A stretch of DNA of 35,201 nucleotides from Lentisphaeria bacterium UBA4640 (GTDB lineage: Bacteria; Verrucomicrobiota; Lentisphaeria; Victivallales; UBA1829): the NCBI GenBank assembly GCA_002405835.1, contig DHMO01000053.1:122395-157595 (forward strand), given 5' to 3'. Below the pieces are notes generated by a model, which saw only the letters and a program-made list of their open reading frames with translations, was not told the DNA's origin and did not search any database. The position numbers and the translations under genes are program-made. This document shows, in pieces, positions 8,313 to 15,993 of the stretch. Each line of letters opens with the position of its first letter. The first letter of the stretch is position 1.

Positions 8313-8352
8313 CATTTCCGCCGGAAAATACCCAAATCTTCCGGCGGAAATG
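8313..8352. terminator. Perfect 14-base inverted repeat after GH116, probable terminator
   Basis: CATTTCCGCCGGAA, a 12-base loop and TTCCGGCGGAAATG match perfectly, nine bases after the GH116 stop. No T-run follows, so it is either a T-less terminator or an mRNA-stabilising hairpin. Confidence 0.5.
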
Positions 8353-8405
8353 AACAAACATTCCTGCAGACGGTCTAAAAGTTTGTGTTTTTATTCATTT
8401 TAAAC

Positions 8406-8433
8406 TTGCCTTTCTTGATTTCAGGCGTAAAGT
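8406..8433 (+). promoter_or_regulatory. Weak candidate promoter of lon
   Basis: TTGCCT (8406-8411), 16 bases and TAAAGT (8428-8433) precede lon. The predicted start of transcription near 8440 would favour the downstream ATG (8476) as the lon start. No heat-shock (CIRCE or sigma-32-like) element was recognised. Confidence 0.3.
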
Positions 8434-8445
8434 AGGGGGGAAAAC

Positions 8446-10881
8446 ATGAACCAGAACCAACCGAGAGGAAATAATATGCAGGACTCTCTTGACATTATGC
8501 TGCCGGAACGCATGCGCATTCCGGCTCTGCCGCTTGCGGGAACCCTCGTGTTCCCGTATGCACTGACGCCGCTCGTGATTGACGGCGAACCCTCAATCGA
8601 ACTCGTCACCCGCGTTGCAAACAGCGCGGAAAAACTCATCGCGCTCTTCCCGGAGATTCCGGAAGAGGAGGATAAGGAAAACGCACTTCCGCCTGCCGAA
8701 GTCGAAACGTTCACGATGGACGGCAAGAAACTTTCCGAAATCGGAGTTGCCGGACGCATCGTGAAGCACGTCAAGTTTCCCGACGGAACCGACCGGGTGC
8801 TGATCCGCGGACTCACCCGCATCCGTTTCCAGGAATTTCATCCGGAAGACCACTCGGTGGAAGTCGCCCGCATTCCGAAAGCGGAAAACGACTCCGTGGA
8901 AGTCTCCGCGATGATCAAAAATGCGGTCAAACAGTTCCAGGAGATCATCTCCTTTTCGCCGAACTTCCCCGAAGAGCTCAAGGTCGCCGTGCTCAACCTG
9001 CAGGACAATGAGCGGATCGTGGACCTGATTGCGGATACCGTGAACATCTCCTATTCGGAAAAGCTCGTCATTCTCACTCTGGAAGATCTCCAGGAGCGTT
9101 TGCAGTTCCTGACAATTCTCCTGAACCGCGAAGTCGAAGTGCTGAAGCTCGGTTCGGAAATCCAGTCGCAAGTGCATAACGCACTCGGAAAATCCCAGCG
9201 GGAATTCTTCCTTCGCGAACAGCTCCGCACTATCAAGGAGGAGCTCGGCGAGGATACCAAGAATCCCGACATCACCGCATTTGAACAGCGCCTCGCCAAG
9301 CTCAAGGCACCGGAAAACGTCACCGAAACGGTCAAAAAGGAGCTCGACCGTCTCGCAATGATTCCGCAGTCGGCGGGCGAATACACGGTCGCATACAACT
9401 ATATCGACTGGATTCTCTCGCTCCCGTGGCAGACCTATACCGAAGACCGCCTTGACGTCTCCGAAGCGGAACGCATTCTCAACAAGGATCACTACGGGCT
9501 CAAGGATGTGAAAGAACGGATTCTCGAATTTCTTTCTGTCCTTCAGCTCAAAAAAGATAAAAAGTCGCCGATTCTCTGCTTCGCCGGTCCTCCGGGAGTG
9601 GGCAAGACCTCGCTCGGGAAATCCATAGCGAACGCGATGGGACGCAAGTTCGTCCGCATGTCTCTCGGCGGCATGAAAGATGAAGCGGAAATCCGCGGAC
9701 ACCGCCGCACCTATCTCGGCGCGCTCCCCGGCCGCATCCTTCAGGGACTCAAAAAGGCCGGAGTTTCCAATCCGGTGTTTATGCTCGACGAAATCGACAA
9801 AATCGGTTCGGATTTCCGCGGCGACCCAGCCTCCGCACTTCTTGAAGTGCTTGATCCGCAGCAGAACAGCGCCTTCAATGATCATTTCCTTGAACTCGAT
9901 TACGACCTGAGTTCCGTCATGTTCATCGCCACGGCGAATATGCTCGACACGATTCCCGCTCCGCTGCTGGACCGCATGGACATCATCACCCTCCCCGGCT
10001 ACACGCCGTATGAAAAACGCCAGATTGCGCGGAAGTACCTCGTGTCCCGGCAGATCAAGGAGAACGGACTCGACAGCGTCAAAATCAGCTTCCCTCTGAA
10101 GTCGATCGACCGCATTATCAATTCCTACACGCGCGAAGCGGGCGTCCGCTCGCTCGAACGCACCATCGGAACCGTGCTCCGCAAGGTGGCGAAAAAGGTC
10201 GTCGAGAAAAAATTCAATCCGGATGAAGATTCGGAAATCACCGTTGACGCCATCCACAAATATCTCGGAGCTCCGCGCTTCCTTGCGGATGAAGTTTCCG
10301 CAAAACCGGAGATCGGCGTCGCCAACGGCATGGCGTGGACCAGCGTCGGCGGAACCACGCTCCAGGTTGAAACTCTGAAGATGAGCGGAAAAGGCGATCT
10401 CAAACTCACCGGCTCCCTCGGCGACGTCATGAAGGAAAGCGCGCTCGCCGCCTTCAGTTTCATCCGCAGCCGCGCCGATGAATTCGGTATTGATCCGGAA
10501 GTCTTCCGCAAGAACGACTTTCACATTCATGTTCCCGACGGGGCGACGCCGAAAGACGGTCCCTCCGCGGGCGTGACGCTCGCGACGGCGGTCTTTTCTC
10601 TTCTGACCGGGAAGCCCGTCCGCAACGATTTCGCCATGACCGGAGAAATCACACTGCGCGGACGCATCACAGCCGTCGGCGGAATCAAGGAGAAGGTGAT
10701 CGGCGCGCTTCGCGCAGGCGTCAAAAACATCATTCTTCCTGCAGAAAACCACAAGGATCTGGAAGACATTCCTGATGAAGTGCGCGAAAAACTGACGTTC
10801 CACTTTGTCTCGGATGTTACTCAGGCATGGAAACTCGCCGTCATCGGGTACGGCAAAGAAAAAGGAAAAAACGGAAAATGA
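8446..10881 (+). CDS. lon: ATP-dependent Lon protease
   Basis: Lon is a homohexameric cytoplasmic AAA+ serine protease that removes misfolded and regulatory proteins. The 811-residue protein shows the full order: N-terminal substrate domain (LPLAGTLVFPYALTPLVIDG onward), a coiled-coil region (NALGKSQREFFLREQLRTIK), the AAA+ module with Walker A GPPGVGKT (381-388) and Walker B VFMLDEIDKIG, and the protease domain with catalytic Ser707 in PKDGPSAG and Lys750 in GGIKEKVIGA. The start is ambiguous: the ATG at 8446 follows a G-run, while the ATG at 8476 (MQDSLDIM) has AGAGGA six bases before it and may be the true one. Its stop overlaps the next gene's ATG (ATGA), so the two are translationally coupled. 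Confidence 0.98.
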   Translation: MNQNQPRGNNMQDSLDIMLPERMRIPALPLAGTLVFPYALTPLVIDGEPSIELVTRVANSAEKLIALFPEIPEEEDKENALPPAEVETFTMDGKKLSEIGVAGRIVKHVKFPDGTDRVLIRGLTRIRFQEFHPEDHSVEVARIPKAENDSVEVSAMIKNAVKQFQEIISFSPNFPEELKVAVLNLQDNERIVDLIADTVNISYSEKLVILTLEDLQERLQFLTILLNREVEVLKLGSEIQSQVHNALGKSQREFFLREQLRTIKEELGEDTKNPDITAFEQRLAKLKAPENVTETVKKELDRLAMIPQSAGEYTVAYNYIDWILSLPWQTYTEDRLDVSEAERILNKDHYGLKDVKERILEFLSVLQLKKDKKSPILCFAGPPGVGKTSLGKSIANAMGRKFVRMSLGGMKDEAEIRGHRRTYLGALPGRILQGLKKAGVSNPVFMLDEIDKIGSDFRGDPASALLEVLDPQQNSAFNDHFLELDYDLSSVMFIATANMLDTIPAPLLDRMDIITLPGYTPYEKRQIARKYLVSRQIKENGLDSVKISFPLKSIDRIINSYTREAGVRSLERTIGTVLRKVAKKVVEKKFNPDEDSEITVDAIHKYLGAPRFLADEVSAKPEIGVANGMAWTSVGGTTLQVETLKMSGKGDLKLTGSLGDVMKESALAAFSFIRSRADEFGIDPEVFRKNDFHIHVPDGATPKDGPSAGVTLATAVFSLLTGKPVRNDFAMTGEITLRGRITAVGGIKEKVIGALRAGVKNIILPAENHKDLEDIPDEVREKLTFHFVSDVTQAWKLAVIGYGKEKGKNGK

Positions 10882-11594
10882 AACGGATTCTTCTTCTGAT
10901 TCTTTTCGCATTCACGCTCTGCGGCACGTTCGCCGCAGAGAAAAAACAGCCGGATGCGCAGACGTTTATCAATATCGTCCGCACACCGCCGGGACGTCAG
11001 AGCTGGGGACTGCTTGAAGGAACCGCCACGCACCGCCGCCGCGGAGCAGCAACAGTCGAGGTGCCGATCCGATTCGCCGTTCTCTTCTCCCCCGCACAGA
11101 CCATTGCACAGATCGTATTCAACAAAACGGAAATCTACGATGTTTCGCAGGCGTATAAAGCTCCATACGCCTCCACGCTTGATATGCGCGGAAACGAAAA
11201 ACAGACTCTGAAAGATTTCGGTCTGCGTCCGGAAGACCTGACTATGAATTTTATCTTCTGGCCGTTCAAGCGCGAGCTTGAAGCGGATTCCATCCGCGGA
11301 ATCGGCTGCCGCGTCATGGTGTTTGAATCGCCCGCCGGACAGGAGAGCGTGAAGGTTTATATCGCGCGCGATTATTATGCGCCATTGAAAGTCGAATGGT
11401 TCAACACTCCTGCCGACAAGATGGGAGACACGCCGTTCCGCTCGCTTGAAGTGACTTCGTTCAGCAAGAGCGGCGACCTCTGGGTTGTCGGCGCGCTCTC
11501 GCTGTTCGGTCCCGGCTGGCGCACCGTCGTCAAGTTTCCCGATACCAAAGCCGGACTCACCAAAGACGGCGTCGTCAAAGAGCTGTTCCGCTGA
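10878..11594 (+). CDS. Exported LolA-like (outer-membrane lipoprotein-sorting-type) protein
   Basis: A 238-residue protein with an N-terminal Sec signal peptide (KR, then LLLILFAFTLCGTFA, probably cut before AEKK); the Cys does not sit in a proper lipobox, so it is predicted to be soluble in the periplasm. The second half (LTMNFIFWPFKRELEADSIR, GIGCRVMVFESPAGQESVKV, YIARDYYAPLKVEWFN) has the layout of the LolA-like fold: a conserved Cys strand, then a strand describing a cross-membrane carrier surface. This resemblance is from memory and the cargo is unknown. The frame is open upstream, but the ATG at 10878 has AAAGGA at a good distance and is the only start that yields a clean signal peptide. 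It overlaps the lon stop by four bases and ends in a small terminator. Confidence 0.7.
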   Translation: MKRILLLILFAFTLCGTFAAEKKQPDAQTFINIVRTPPGRQSWGLLEGTATHRRRGAATVEVPIRFAVLFSPAQTIAQIVFNKTEIYDVSQAYKAPYASTLDMRGNEKQTLKDFGLRPEDLTMNFIFWPFKRELEADSIRGIGCRVMVFESPAGQESVKVYIARDYYAPLKVEWFNTPADKMGDTPFRSLEVTSFSKSGDLWVVGALSLFGPGWRTVVKFPDTKAGLTKDGVVKELFR

Positions 11595-11613
11595 AACAGC
11601 TGAATTTATTTTT
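11581..11613 (+). terminator. Terminator of lon and the LolA-like gene
   Basis: AGCTGTT, a 7-base loop and AACAGCT form a perfect stem starting inside the last codons of the LolA-like gene, followed by GAATTTATTTTT. The right part lies in the convergent GT39 gene's 3' end. Confidence 0.55.
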
Positions 11614-13372
11614 CCGTCCGGATTCTCGCAAGCAGTTCATACGGCAGCGGAATCCCGGCGGAAACGGTTCGTCCGTACTCGCGCTGAAGATCCGCAACCG
11701 CGCTCACCGCACCGCTCAGTTCAATATGAAACACGCCGTCGGCCGGATAAGGCAGACGGAATGATACAAACGCCATCCGCCCCGTCTGAAGACCGGCGAG
11801 ATTCTGCCGCACACCATTCACCGTGATAAACGCGGGCGGATACTCCGAAGTCTTCATAAGAGCAATCGAAAACACCACATTCCCGGGAATTCTCTGCACA
11901 GCGAAACGCTTTGCAAACGAATCGCCCTTCACCGCATTCCAGCCGCCGAACGAGACGGGACCGTGGTCGTAAAACATCTGTGTTCCATCCGGATAATCCA
12001 CACGGACGCCCGACGGGCGCACCGCGCGCATTACCGCGGCTTCGCAAGTCTCGCGATAGATATCATATCCCGGATAGACAACAAAGAACGCAAACAGCAG
12101 CGCTGAGCCGTTGTAAAGCAGCAGTGTTTTATACCGTTTTGCCCGGAAATTCCGGCAGAGAATTTCTATAAAAAGAGCTCCCGCGACCGCAAACCAGCCG
12201 AATGAAGGTATGCGGAAGCGTCCGAGATTGTAGAATCCCGCAGTCGCCAGCCAGTAGAGAACCGGGAAGAGCAGAAATATGATCACTGCGGCATGGCGTC
12301 TCTTCACAATTGCGCAAGTCAGAATTCCGGCGAAGGCGAGCACGAGAAGCACGCCCGACGGAATCAAGGGAACCGCATTCAGGAGCGGACTCCGCGTCCG
12401 GCTGAACTGCGGATTGATGTTGTTCGGAATATCGTAATGGTTCCAGTAAAGGAAACATTTGCGGAAGGTCAGCTCCGCATACGCGAGCGGTTTCCGTGCA
12501 GCCCAGTCCAATATGCGCAGGGGAACGGAACGATCCTTCGCGCCGTTGGTCCAGATGTTGAAAGAATCGGGATACTCGAGTCCGCCCGGCGGAGCTTCGG
12601 GCGTGTTGCCGAGCGCCAGAACCGCACTGCCCGCAGTGCTCGGTCCGCTGAGCCGTCCCTCGTGAATGGAATTCACCGCAATGAACGGAATCTGTGGCAG
12701 CCAGGTTCCGAGCAGGATCATCAGGACAGAGAGCGCAAAACGCTTTTTGGCGGCGTTCCGGATTTTCCGTTCGCCGAACCAGCAGGCAAACAGGAGCGGA
12801 AAGAGAAATATCAGCGCATTGCCGCGCGAAAGAATCGCAAGGGAGAGCACGACGCCCGCGGCGAACCAGCGGAGGAGTCCTCCCTTGCGCATGGCAAGCA
12901 GAGTCAGAAATGAAAACAGGGAAAACCAGCAGAGCTGCGATACCGCAATCAGACGGTACGGCGTATAGAGAACCGCAATCGAGGAAAAAGCGAGGAGAAG
13001 TCCCGCAATCACGCCCGCGCGTTTTCCGCCGAGCATCCATGCGGTGAGTGCAGTAAACCAGACCGCCGCCGCGCCGCAGAGAGACTGCGCAAACACGATC
13101 ATGAAACCGGACGGACCGGTCAGGCACTGGATCAGCGGAAGGAATACGGAATAATAGAACGGCTGATAATAAAAGACGTCGGGAAACGAGCCGTTGAGAA
13201 TCTGTTCGGAAAGCGTCCGGTAAGTCGCCATGTCCGTCGATGACGGCGGAGCGAAGGCGGAGGGATCATTTGCCAGAAGCTGAAGTCCCGCGATCATGCG
13301 CAGGAGAAACGCGCCGGCGGCAAGAGCCGCCGGCAGATAAAAAGAGGCACGTTTGTAAAACGCGGTTCTCAT
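11606..13372 (-). CDS. GT39/ArnT-like polytopic membrane glycosyltransferase
   Basis: An integral membrane GT-C glycosyltransferase expected to move a sugar from a polyprenyl-phosphate donor to a protein, lipid or glycan on the outer side of the inner membrane. After the first membrane helix (residues about 11-33), the loop STDMATYRTLSEQILNGSFP, with its Asp, then YQPFYYSVFLPLI, matches the catalytic loop of the PMT/ArnT class. About ten further hydrophobic segments follow up to roughly residue 425. A C-terminal soluble domain of about 150 residues (from VRPSGVRVDYPDG) is probably periplasmic and beta-rich. The ATG lies three bases after the frr stop and has no good ribosome binding site of its own, suggesting translational coupling to frr. 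The acceptor is unknown. Confidence 0.82.
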   Translation of the reverse strand: MRTAFYKRASFYLPAALAAGAFLLRMIAGLQLLANDPSAFAPPSSTDMATYRTLSEQILNGSFPDVFYYQPFYYSVFLPLIQCLTGPSGFMIVFAQSLCGAAAVWFTALTAWMLGGKRAGVIAGLLLAFSSIAVLYTPYRLIAVSQLCWFSLFSFLTLLAMRKGGLLRWFAAGVVLSLAILSRGNALIFLFPLLFACWFGERKIRNAAKKRFALSVLMILLGTWLPQIPFIAVNSIHEGRLSGPSTAGSAVLALGNTPEAPPGGLEYPDSFNIWTNGAKDRSVPLRILDWAARKPLAYAELTFRKCFLYWNHYDIPNNINPQFSRTRSPLLNAVPLIPSGVLLVLAFAGILTCAIVKRRHAAVIIFLLFPVLYWLATAGFYNLGRFRIPSFGWFAVAGALFIEILCRNFRAKRYKTLLLYNGSALLFAFFVVYPGYDIYRETCEAAVMRAVRPSGVRVDYPDGTQMFYDHGPVSFGGWNAVKGDSFAKRFAVQRIPGNVVFSIALMKTSEYPPAFITVNGVRQNLAGLQTGRMAFVSFRLPYPADGVFHIELSGAVSAVADLQREYGRTVSAGIPLPYELLARIRTEK

Positions 13373-13375
13373 GAC

Positions 13376-13942
13376 TTAGAACGCCATGAGTTCTTTCTCT
13401 TTTTCTTCCATCAGAACATCGATGTTCGCAATGTTCTTGTCGGTGACCTTCTGGATCTTCTCCAGCATGTCCTTGAGTTCGTCTTCGGTGAGCTCGGAAG
13501 CCTTCTGCGCTTTCTTGGCGACTTCGTTGGCGTCGCGGCGGATGTTGCGGACGGCAACGCGGGCTTCTTCGGCGCGGGTCTTAACCTGCTTGCCGAGAGT
13601 CTGGCGGCGTTCCTGGGAGAGCGGGGGAATCGGAAGGCGGATGACGCGTCCGTCGCTGACCGGGGAAATTCCGAGATTGGATTCCTGAATTGCCTTTTCA
13701 ATCAGCTTGACCGCGCTCTGATCCCACGGCTGAATGGTGATGAGACGCGCTTCCGGAGTGGCGATTCCGGCGATGTCGCGGATTCTGGATTTTGCTCCGT
13801 AGTATTCCACGGTGATGTTCTCGACGAGTGCGGGAGAGGCTTTGCCCGTGCGGATCGCGGCAAAGTCGGTCTTCATCGCTTCCTGGGCCTTCTGCATGTT
13901 CTCTTCCATCTCGTCGACGAGCAGTAACATTTCGTCTGTCAT
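13376..13942 (-). CDS. frr: Ribosome recycling factor
   Basis: Frr splits the post-termination ribosome together with EF-G. The 188-residue protein (usual 185) has the expected three-helix bundle plus small beta domain: KTDFAAIRTGKASPALVENI, VEYYGAKSRIRDIAGIATPE, LITIQPWD, AIQESNLGISPVSDGRVIRL, PIPPLSQERRQTL and, near the end, ELTEDELKDMLEKIQKVTDK. AGGAG stands six bases ahead of the ATG. It is 30 bases downstream of pyrH, the usual bacterial order pyrH-frr, and directly followed by the GT39 gene. rpsB and tsf, which often precede pyrH, are absent here. Confidence 0.98.
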   Translation of the reverse strand: MTDEMLLLVDEMEENMQKAQEAMKTDFAAIRTGKASPALVENITVEYYGAKSRIRDIAGIATPEARLITIQPWDQSAVKLIEKAIQESNLGISPVSDGRVIRLPIPPLSQERRQTLGKQVKTRAEEARVAVRNIRRDANEVAKKAQKASELTEDELKDMLEKIQKVTDKNIANIDVLMEEKEKELMAF

Positions 13943-13972
13943 TTTGTACTCCTGTTTGGTATTTTTAAAGAT

Positions 13973-14689
13973 TTAAGAAACTACGGTTCCGACGGAGTTG
14001 TCTCCGTGCAGGACTTTGATCAGCGCGCCCGGTTCATCGAAGTCGAACACTACGATGTGAAGCCCGTTTTCGGAACAGAGCGAGAATGCGGCGGCATCCA
14101 TCACGGCGAGCTTGCGGGAGAGAACCTCGGAAAACGAGATCGTCTCGAAACGGGTTGCGGACGGATCTTTTTTCGGGTCGGCGGTATAAACGCCGTTGAC
14201 TTTGGTCGCCTTGAAGAGCGCCTGCGCCTTCATTTCCAGCGCGCGCAGCGCGGCGGTGGTGTCGGTTGTGAAATACGGCGAACCGGTTCCGCAGGCGAAA
14301 ATCACAAGTTTATGTTCGGAGAGCTGGCGCAGCGCCTCGTCGCGGTTGTAGCGGGTGACGAACGGCTCCATTGCGATTGCCGAATGAAGCACGCAGTCGA
14401 CTCCAGCTGCGGTGAAAGCGTTTTTGAGGCAGAGCGCATTCATTGCGGTGGCGAGCATTCCCATCTGATCGGCGGTCACCCGGTCCATTCCGCCTTTCGA
14501 GCCTGCGAGTCCGCGCCAGATATTTCCGGCTCCGACCACGAGCGCAATTTCCACGCCCGAATCCAGGGCTTCCTTTACGCGGGCGACAACTGCCGCGACG
14601 GCATCGGAATCATATCCGTGACCTTTTGCGCCCTGAAGCGATTCTCCGCTGATCTTCAGCAGAACTCTGCGATAAACCGGTGTGCTCAT
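13973..14689 (-). CDS. pyrH: Uridylate kinase (UMP kinase)
   Basis: PyrH phosphorylates UMP to UDP in pyrimidine nucleotide synthesis; the bacterial enzyme is a hexamer of the amino-acid-kinase fold. The 238-residue protein is of normal length. Visible motifs are RVLLKISGESLQG (phosphate binding), IALVVGAGNIWRGLAGS, MDRVTADQMGMLATAMNAL, FACGTGSPYFTTDTTAALRA (UMP binding) and KVNGVYTADPKKDPSA (ATP binding). GAGG is placed four bases before the ATG. A near-consensus promoter lies directly upstream, so pyrH-frr-GT39 probably forms one transcript separate from the DUF3089 lipoprotein gene behind it. Confidence 0.98.
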   Translation of the reverse strand: MSTPVYRRVLLKISGESLQGAKGHGYDSDAVAAVVARVKEALDSGVEIALVVGAGNIWRGLAGSKGGMDRVTADQMGMLATAMNALCLKNAFTAAGVDCVLHSAIAMEPFVTRYNRDEALRQLSEHKLVIFACGTGSPYFTTDTTAALRALEMKAQALFKATKVNGVYTADPKKDPSATRFETISFSEVLSRKLAVMDAAAFSLCSENGLHIVVFDFDEPGALIKVLHGDNSVGTVVS

Positions 14690-14724
14690 CTTTCCTCAAA
14701 TCTCCATTTGTTTTTCATTTTGGA

Positions 14725-14753
14725 AATATAATTCCTCTTTTCACTGAAATCAA
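14725..14753 (-). promoter_or_regulatory. Sigma-70-type promoter of pyrH-frr-GT39
   Basis: On the minus strand TTGATT (14748-14753), a 17-base spacer and TATATT (14725-14730) match the consensus at nine of twelve positions. The -10 ends 35 bases before the pyrH ATG. Confidence 0.65.
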
Positions 14754-14780
14754 CCGGAGAAACGAGAAAAAACACGGAAA

Positions 14781-15851
14781 TCAGTTCTTTTTTTCGCGCA
14801 TATCCGGAAGCGCACCCGCCGGAGAAGCGTTTTTCCGGGGTGCGGCGGGCGCAGACGGCATCTGCGGCGGCAGCGTATCCTTCCACTGCCTTTTGTAGAT
14901 GTACTGCCGCACACGCTTTTCCGCATTCACAACAATATTCCCCGTAAACAGACCGTATTCCGTAAAGCCGGAAAGCGGACGCTCCGTTCCGGATTTGAAA
15001 ACAGCAACCAGCGAGCCGGACGCCGTAATCTCAGCTCCGCAGTAAGCCGAAATCTTAAGCTCTTTCGTCTTGCTGTGCGGATCGGCGGACGGATCGGAAA
15101 AAATCGAATAGACATTGGCCGATGCCGGAACAAGTCCGGGCGCAGTCGACCAGTTCAGAGGATTCACGATGAAAGAACCCGGAGCGACCGGAATCTGCTC
15201 CTGCGTGTTCCACGCAAGAATCACCCCCGTGTCGAATTCGCCGGACGCCAGACGGATTCCGCGTTTGCGGAAATCCCGTGCGATCTGCTCCGCCGGAAGG
15301 ACAAGTCCGGCAAAATAGGCGGCGACAAAACCGGTTTCCGGCGTAATGTCATCGCTGAGTTTCAACGCTTCATAAAGAATCCGCGCTCCTTCCCCCTGCC
15401 CGTAAAGAACAAACGGTCGACCGGGACGGTGGTAGTTTTTCAGATAATAATGCAGCGCGTCCGCGGCATCGCGCACGGCATACCACAGCGGCGTCTCTTC
15501 CAGTTTTTCATACGGAGTCGCCAGGAACTTCCGGTACTCCGACGCGCTAATCTGGTGGACGAACGGGGCAAAAACGCGCACTTTGTTCGAAAAGCAATGC
15601 GCAGTCTGAAACGCCGTGTACTCATGAATCACTTCAGCTACGCCGTGTTTCGTCCAGTTCAGATAACCGCTGTCCTCCGAGGGAACAACATTCGGAGAGA
15701 CGAAAAAGAGGTCATAGTATGCGAAATGGCGCGGAACGGCGTTCTGGCGCAGCACCCAGTTGTCAAACTTTCTGTATGGAGATTCCGTTGCGCAGCCGGA
15801 AAACAGAACGGCAACGGCAAACAGCAAAAGCGGAAACAGTTTCCGGATCAT
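14781..15851 (-). CDS. DUF3089-type alpha/beta-hydrolase-like lipoprotein lacking the nucleophilic Ser
   Basis: A 356-residue lipoprotein: signal peptide LFPLLLFAVAVLFSGC with lipobox Cys20, so it should be anchored in the envelope. The body fits the DUF3089 layout as I remember it: DLFFVSPN near the start, VRVFAPFVHQIS, a helix DALHYYLKNYHRPGRPFVLY leading to the nucleophile elbow, and a later NTQEQIPVAPGSFIVNPLNW. In DUF3089 proteins the elbow is usually GHSQG; here it is YGQGEGARIL, with Gly where Ser is expected. It may therefore be a binding protein or use another nucleophile. The proline- and alanine-rich tail ends in KK. AAGGAG precedes the ATG by five bases, and a good promoter lies upstream. 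It is head-to-head with the ABC-F gene. Function is unknown. Confidence 0.72.
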   Translation of the reverse strand: MIRKLFPLLLFAVAVLFSGCATESPYRKFDNWVLRQNAVPRHFAYYDLFFVSPNVVPSEDSGYLNWTKHGVAEVIHEYTAFQTAHCFSNKVRVFAPFVHQISASEYRKFLATPYEKLEETPLWYAVRDAADALHYYLKNYHRPGRPFVLYGQGEGARILYEALKLSDDITPETGFVAAYFAGLVLPAEQIARDFRKRGIRLASGEFDTGVILAWNTQEQIPVAPGSFIVNPLNWSTAPGLVPASANVYSIFSDPSADPHSKTKELKISAYCGAEITASGSLVAVFKSGTERPLSGFTEYGLFTGNIVVNAEKRVRQYIYKRQWKDTLPPQMPSAPAAPRKNASPAGALPDMREKKN

Positions 15852-15880
15852 AAAAGCTCCTTATATATACTGAATTTGGT

Positions 15881-15908
15881 AATATACAGGATTTTACAAA
15901 AAAGTCAA
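15881..15908 (-). promoter_or_regulatory. Sigma-70-type promoter of the DUF3089 lipoprotein gene
   Basis: TTGACT (15903-15908), a 16-base spacer and TATATT (15881-15886) on the minus strand; transcription would start roughly 23 bases ahead of the ATG, just before the AAGGAG. Confidence 0.65.
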
Positions 15909-15934
15909 ACCTGCAAAAAAAACGTTTCCACCTA

Positions 15935-15962
15935 TTGAAATCCGGGAAAAACGCTGTAAATT
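15935..15962 (+). promoter_or_regulatory. Sigma-70-type promoter of the ABC-F gene
   Basis: TTGAAA (15935-15940), a 16-base spacer and TAAATT (15957-15962) lead into the ABC-F leader. It is back to back with the lipoprotein promoter, the two -35 boxes being 26 bases apart. Confidence 0.55.
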
Positions 15963-15993
15963 TCAAAGTTGCACATTTTCAGGATGAAAGAGT

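Noticed and set aside
8593..10911. A 772-codon open frame antisense to lon
   Set aside because: It exactly mirrors lon, which is certain from Walker and Ser-Lys motifs; the antisense product is low-complexity and charged (a GC-driven shadow) and has no ribosome binding site.
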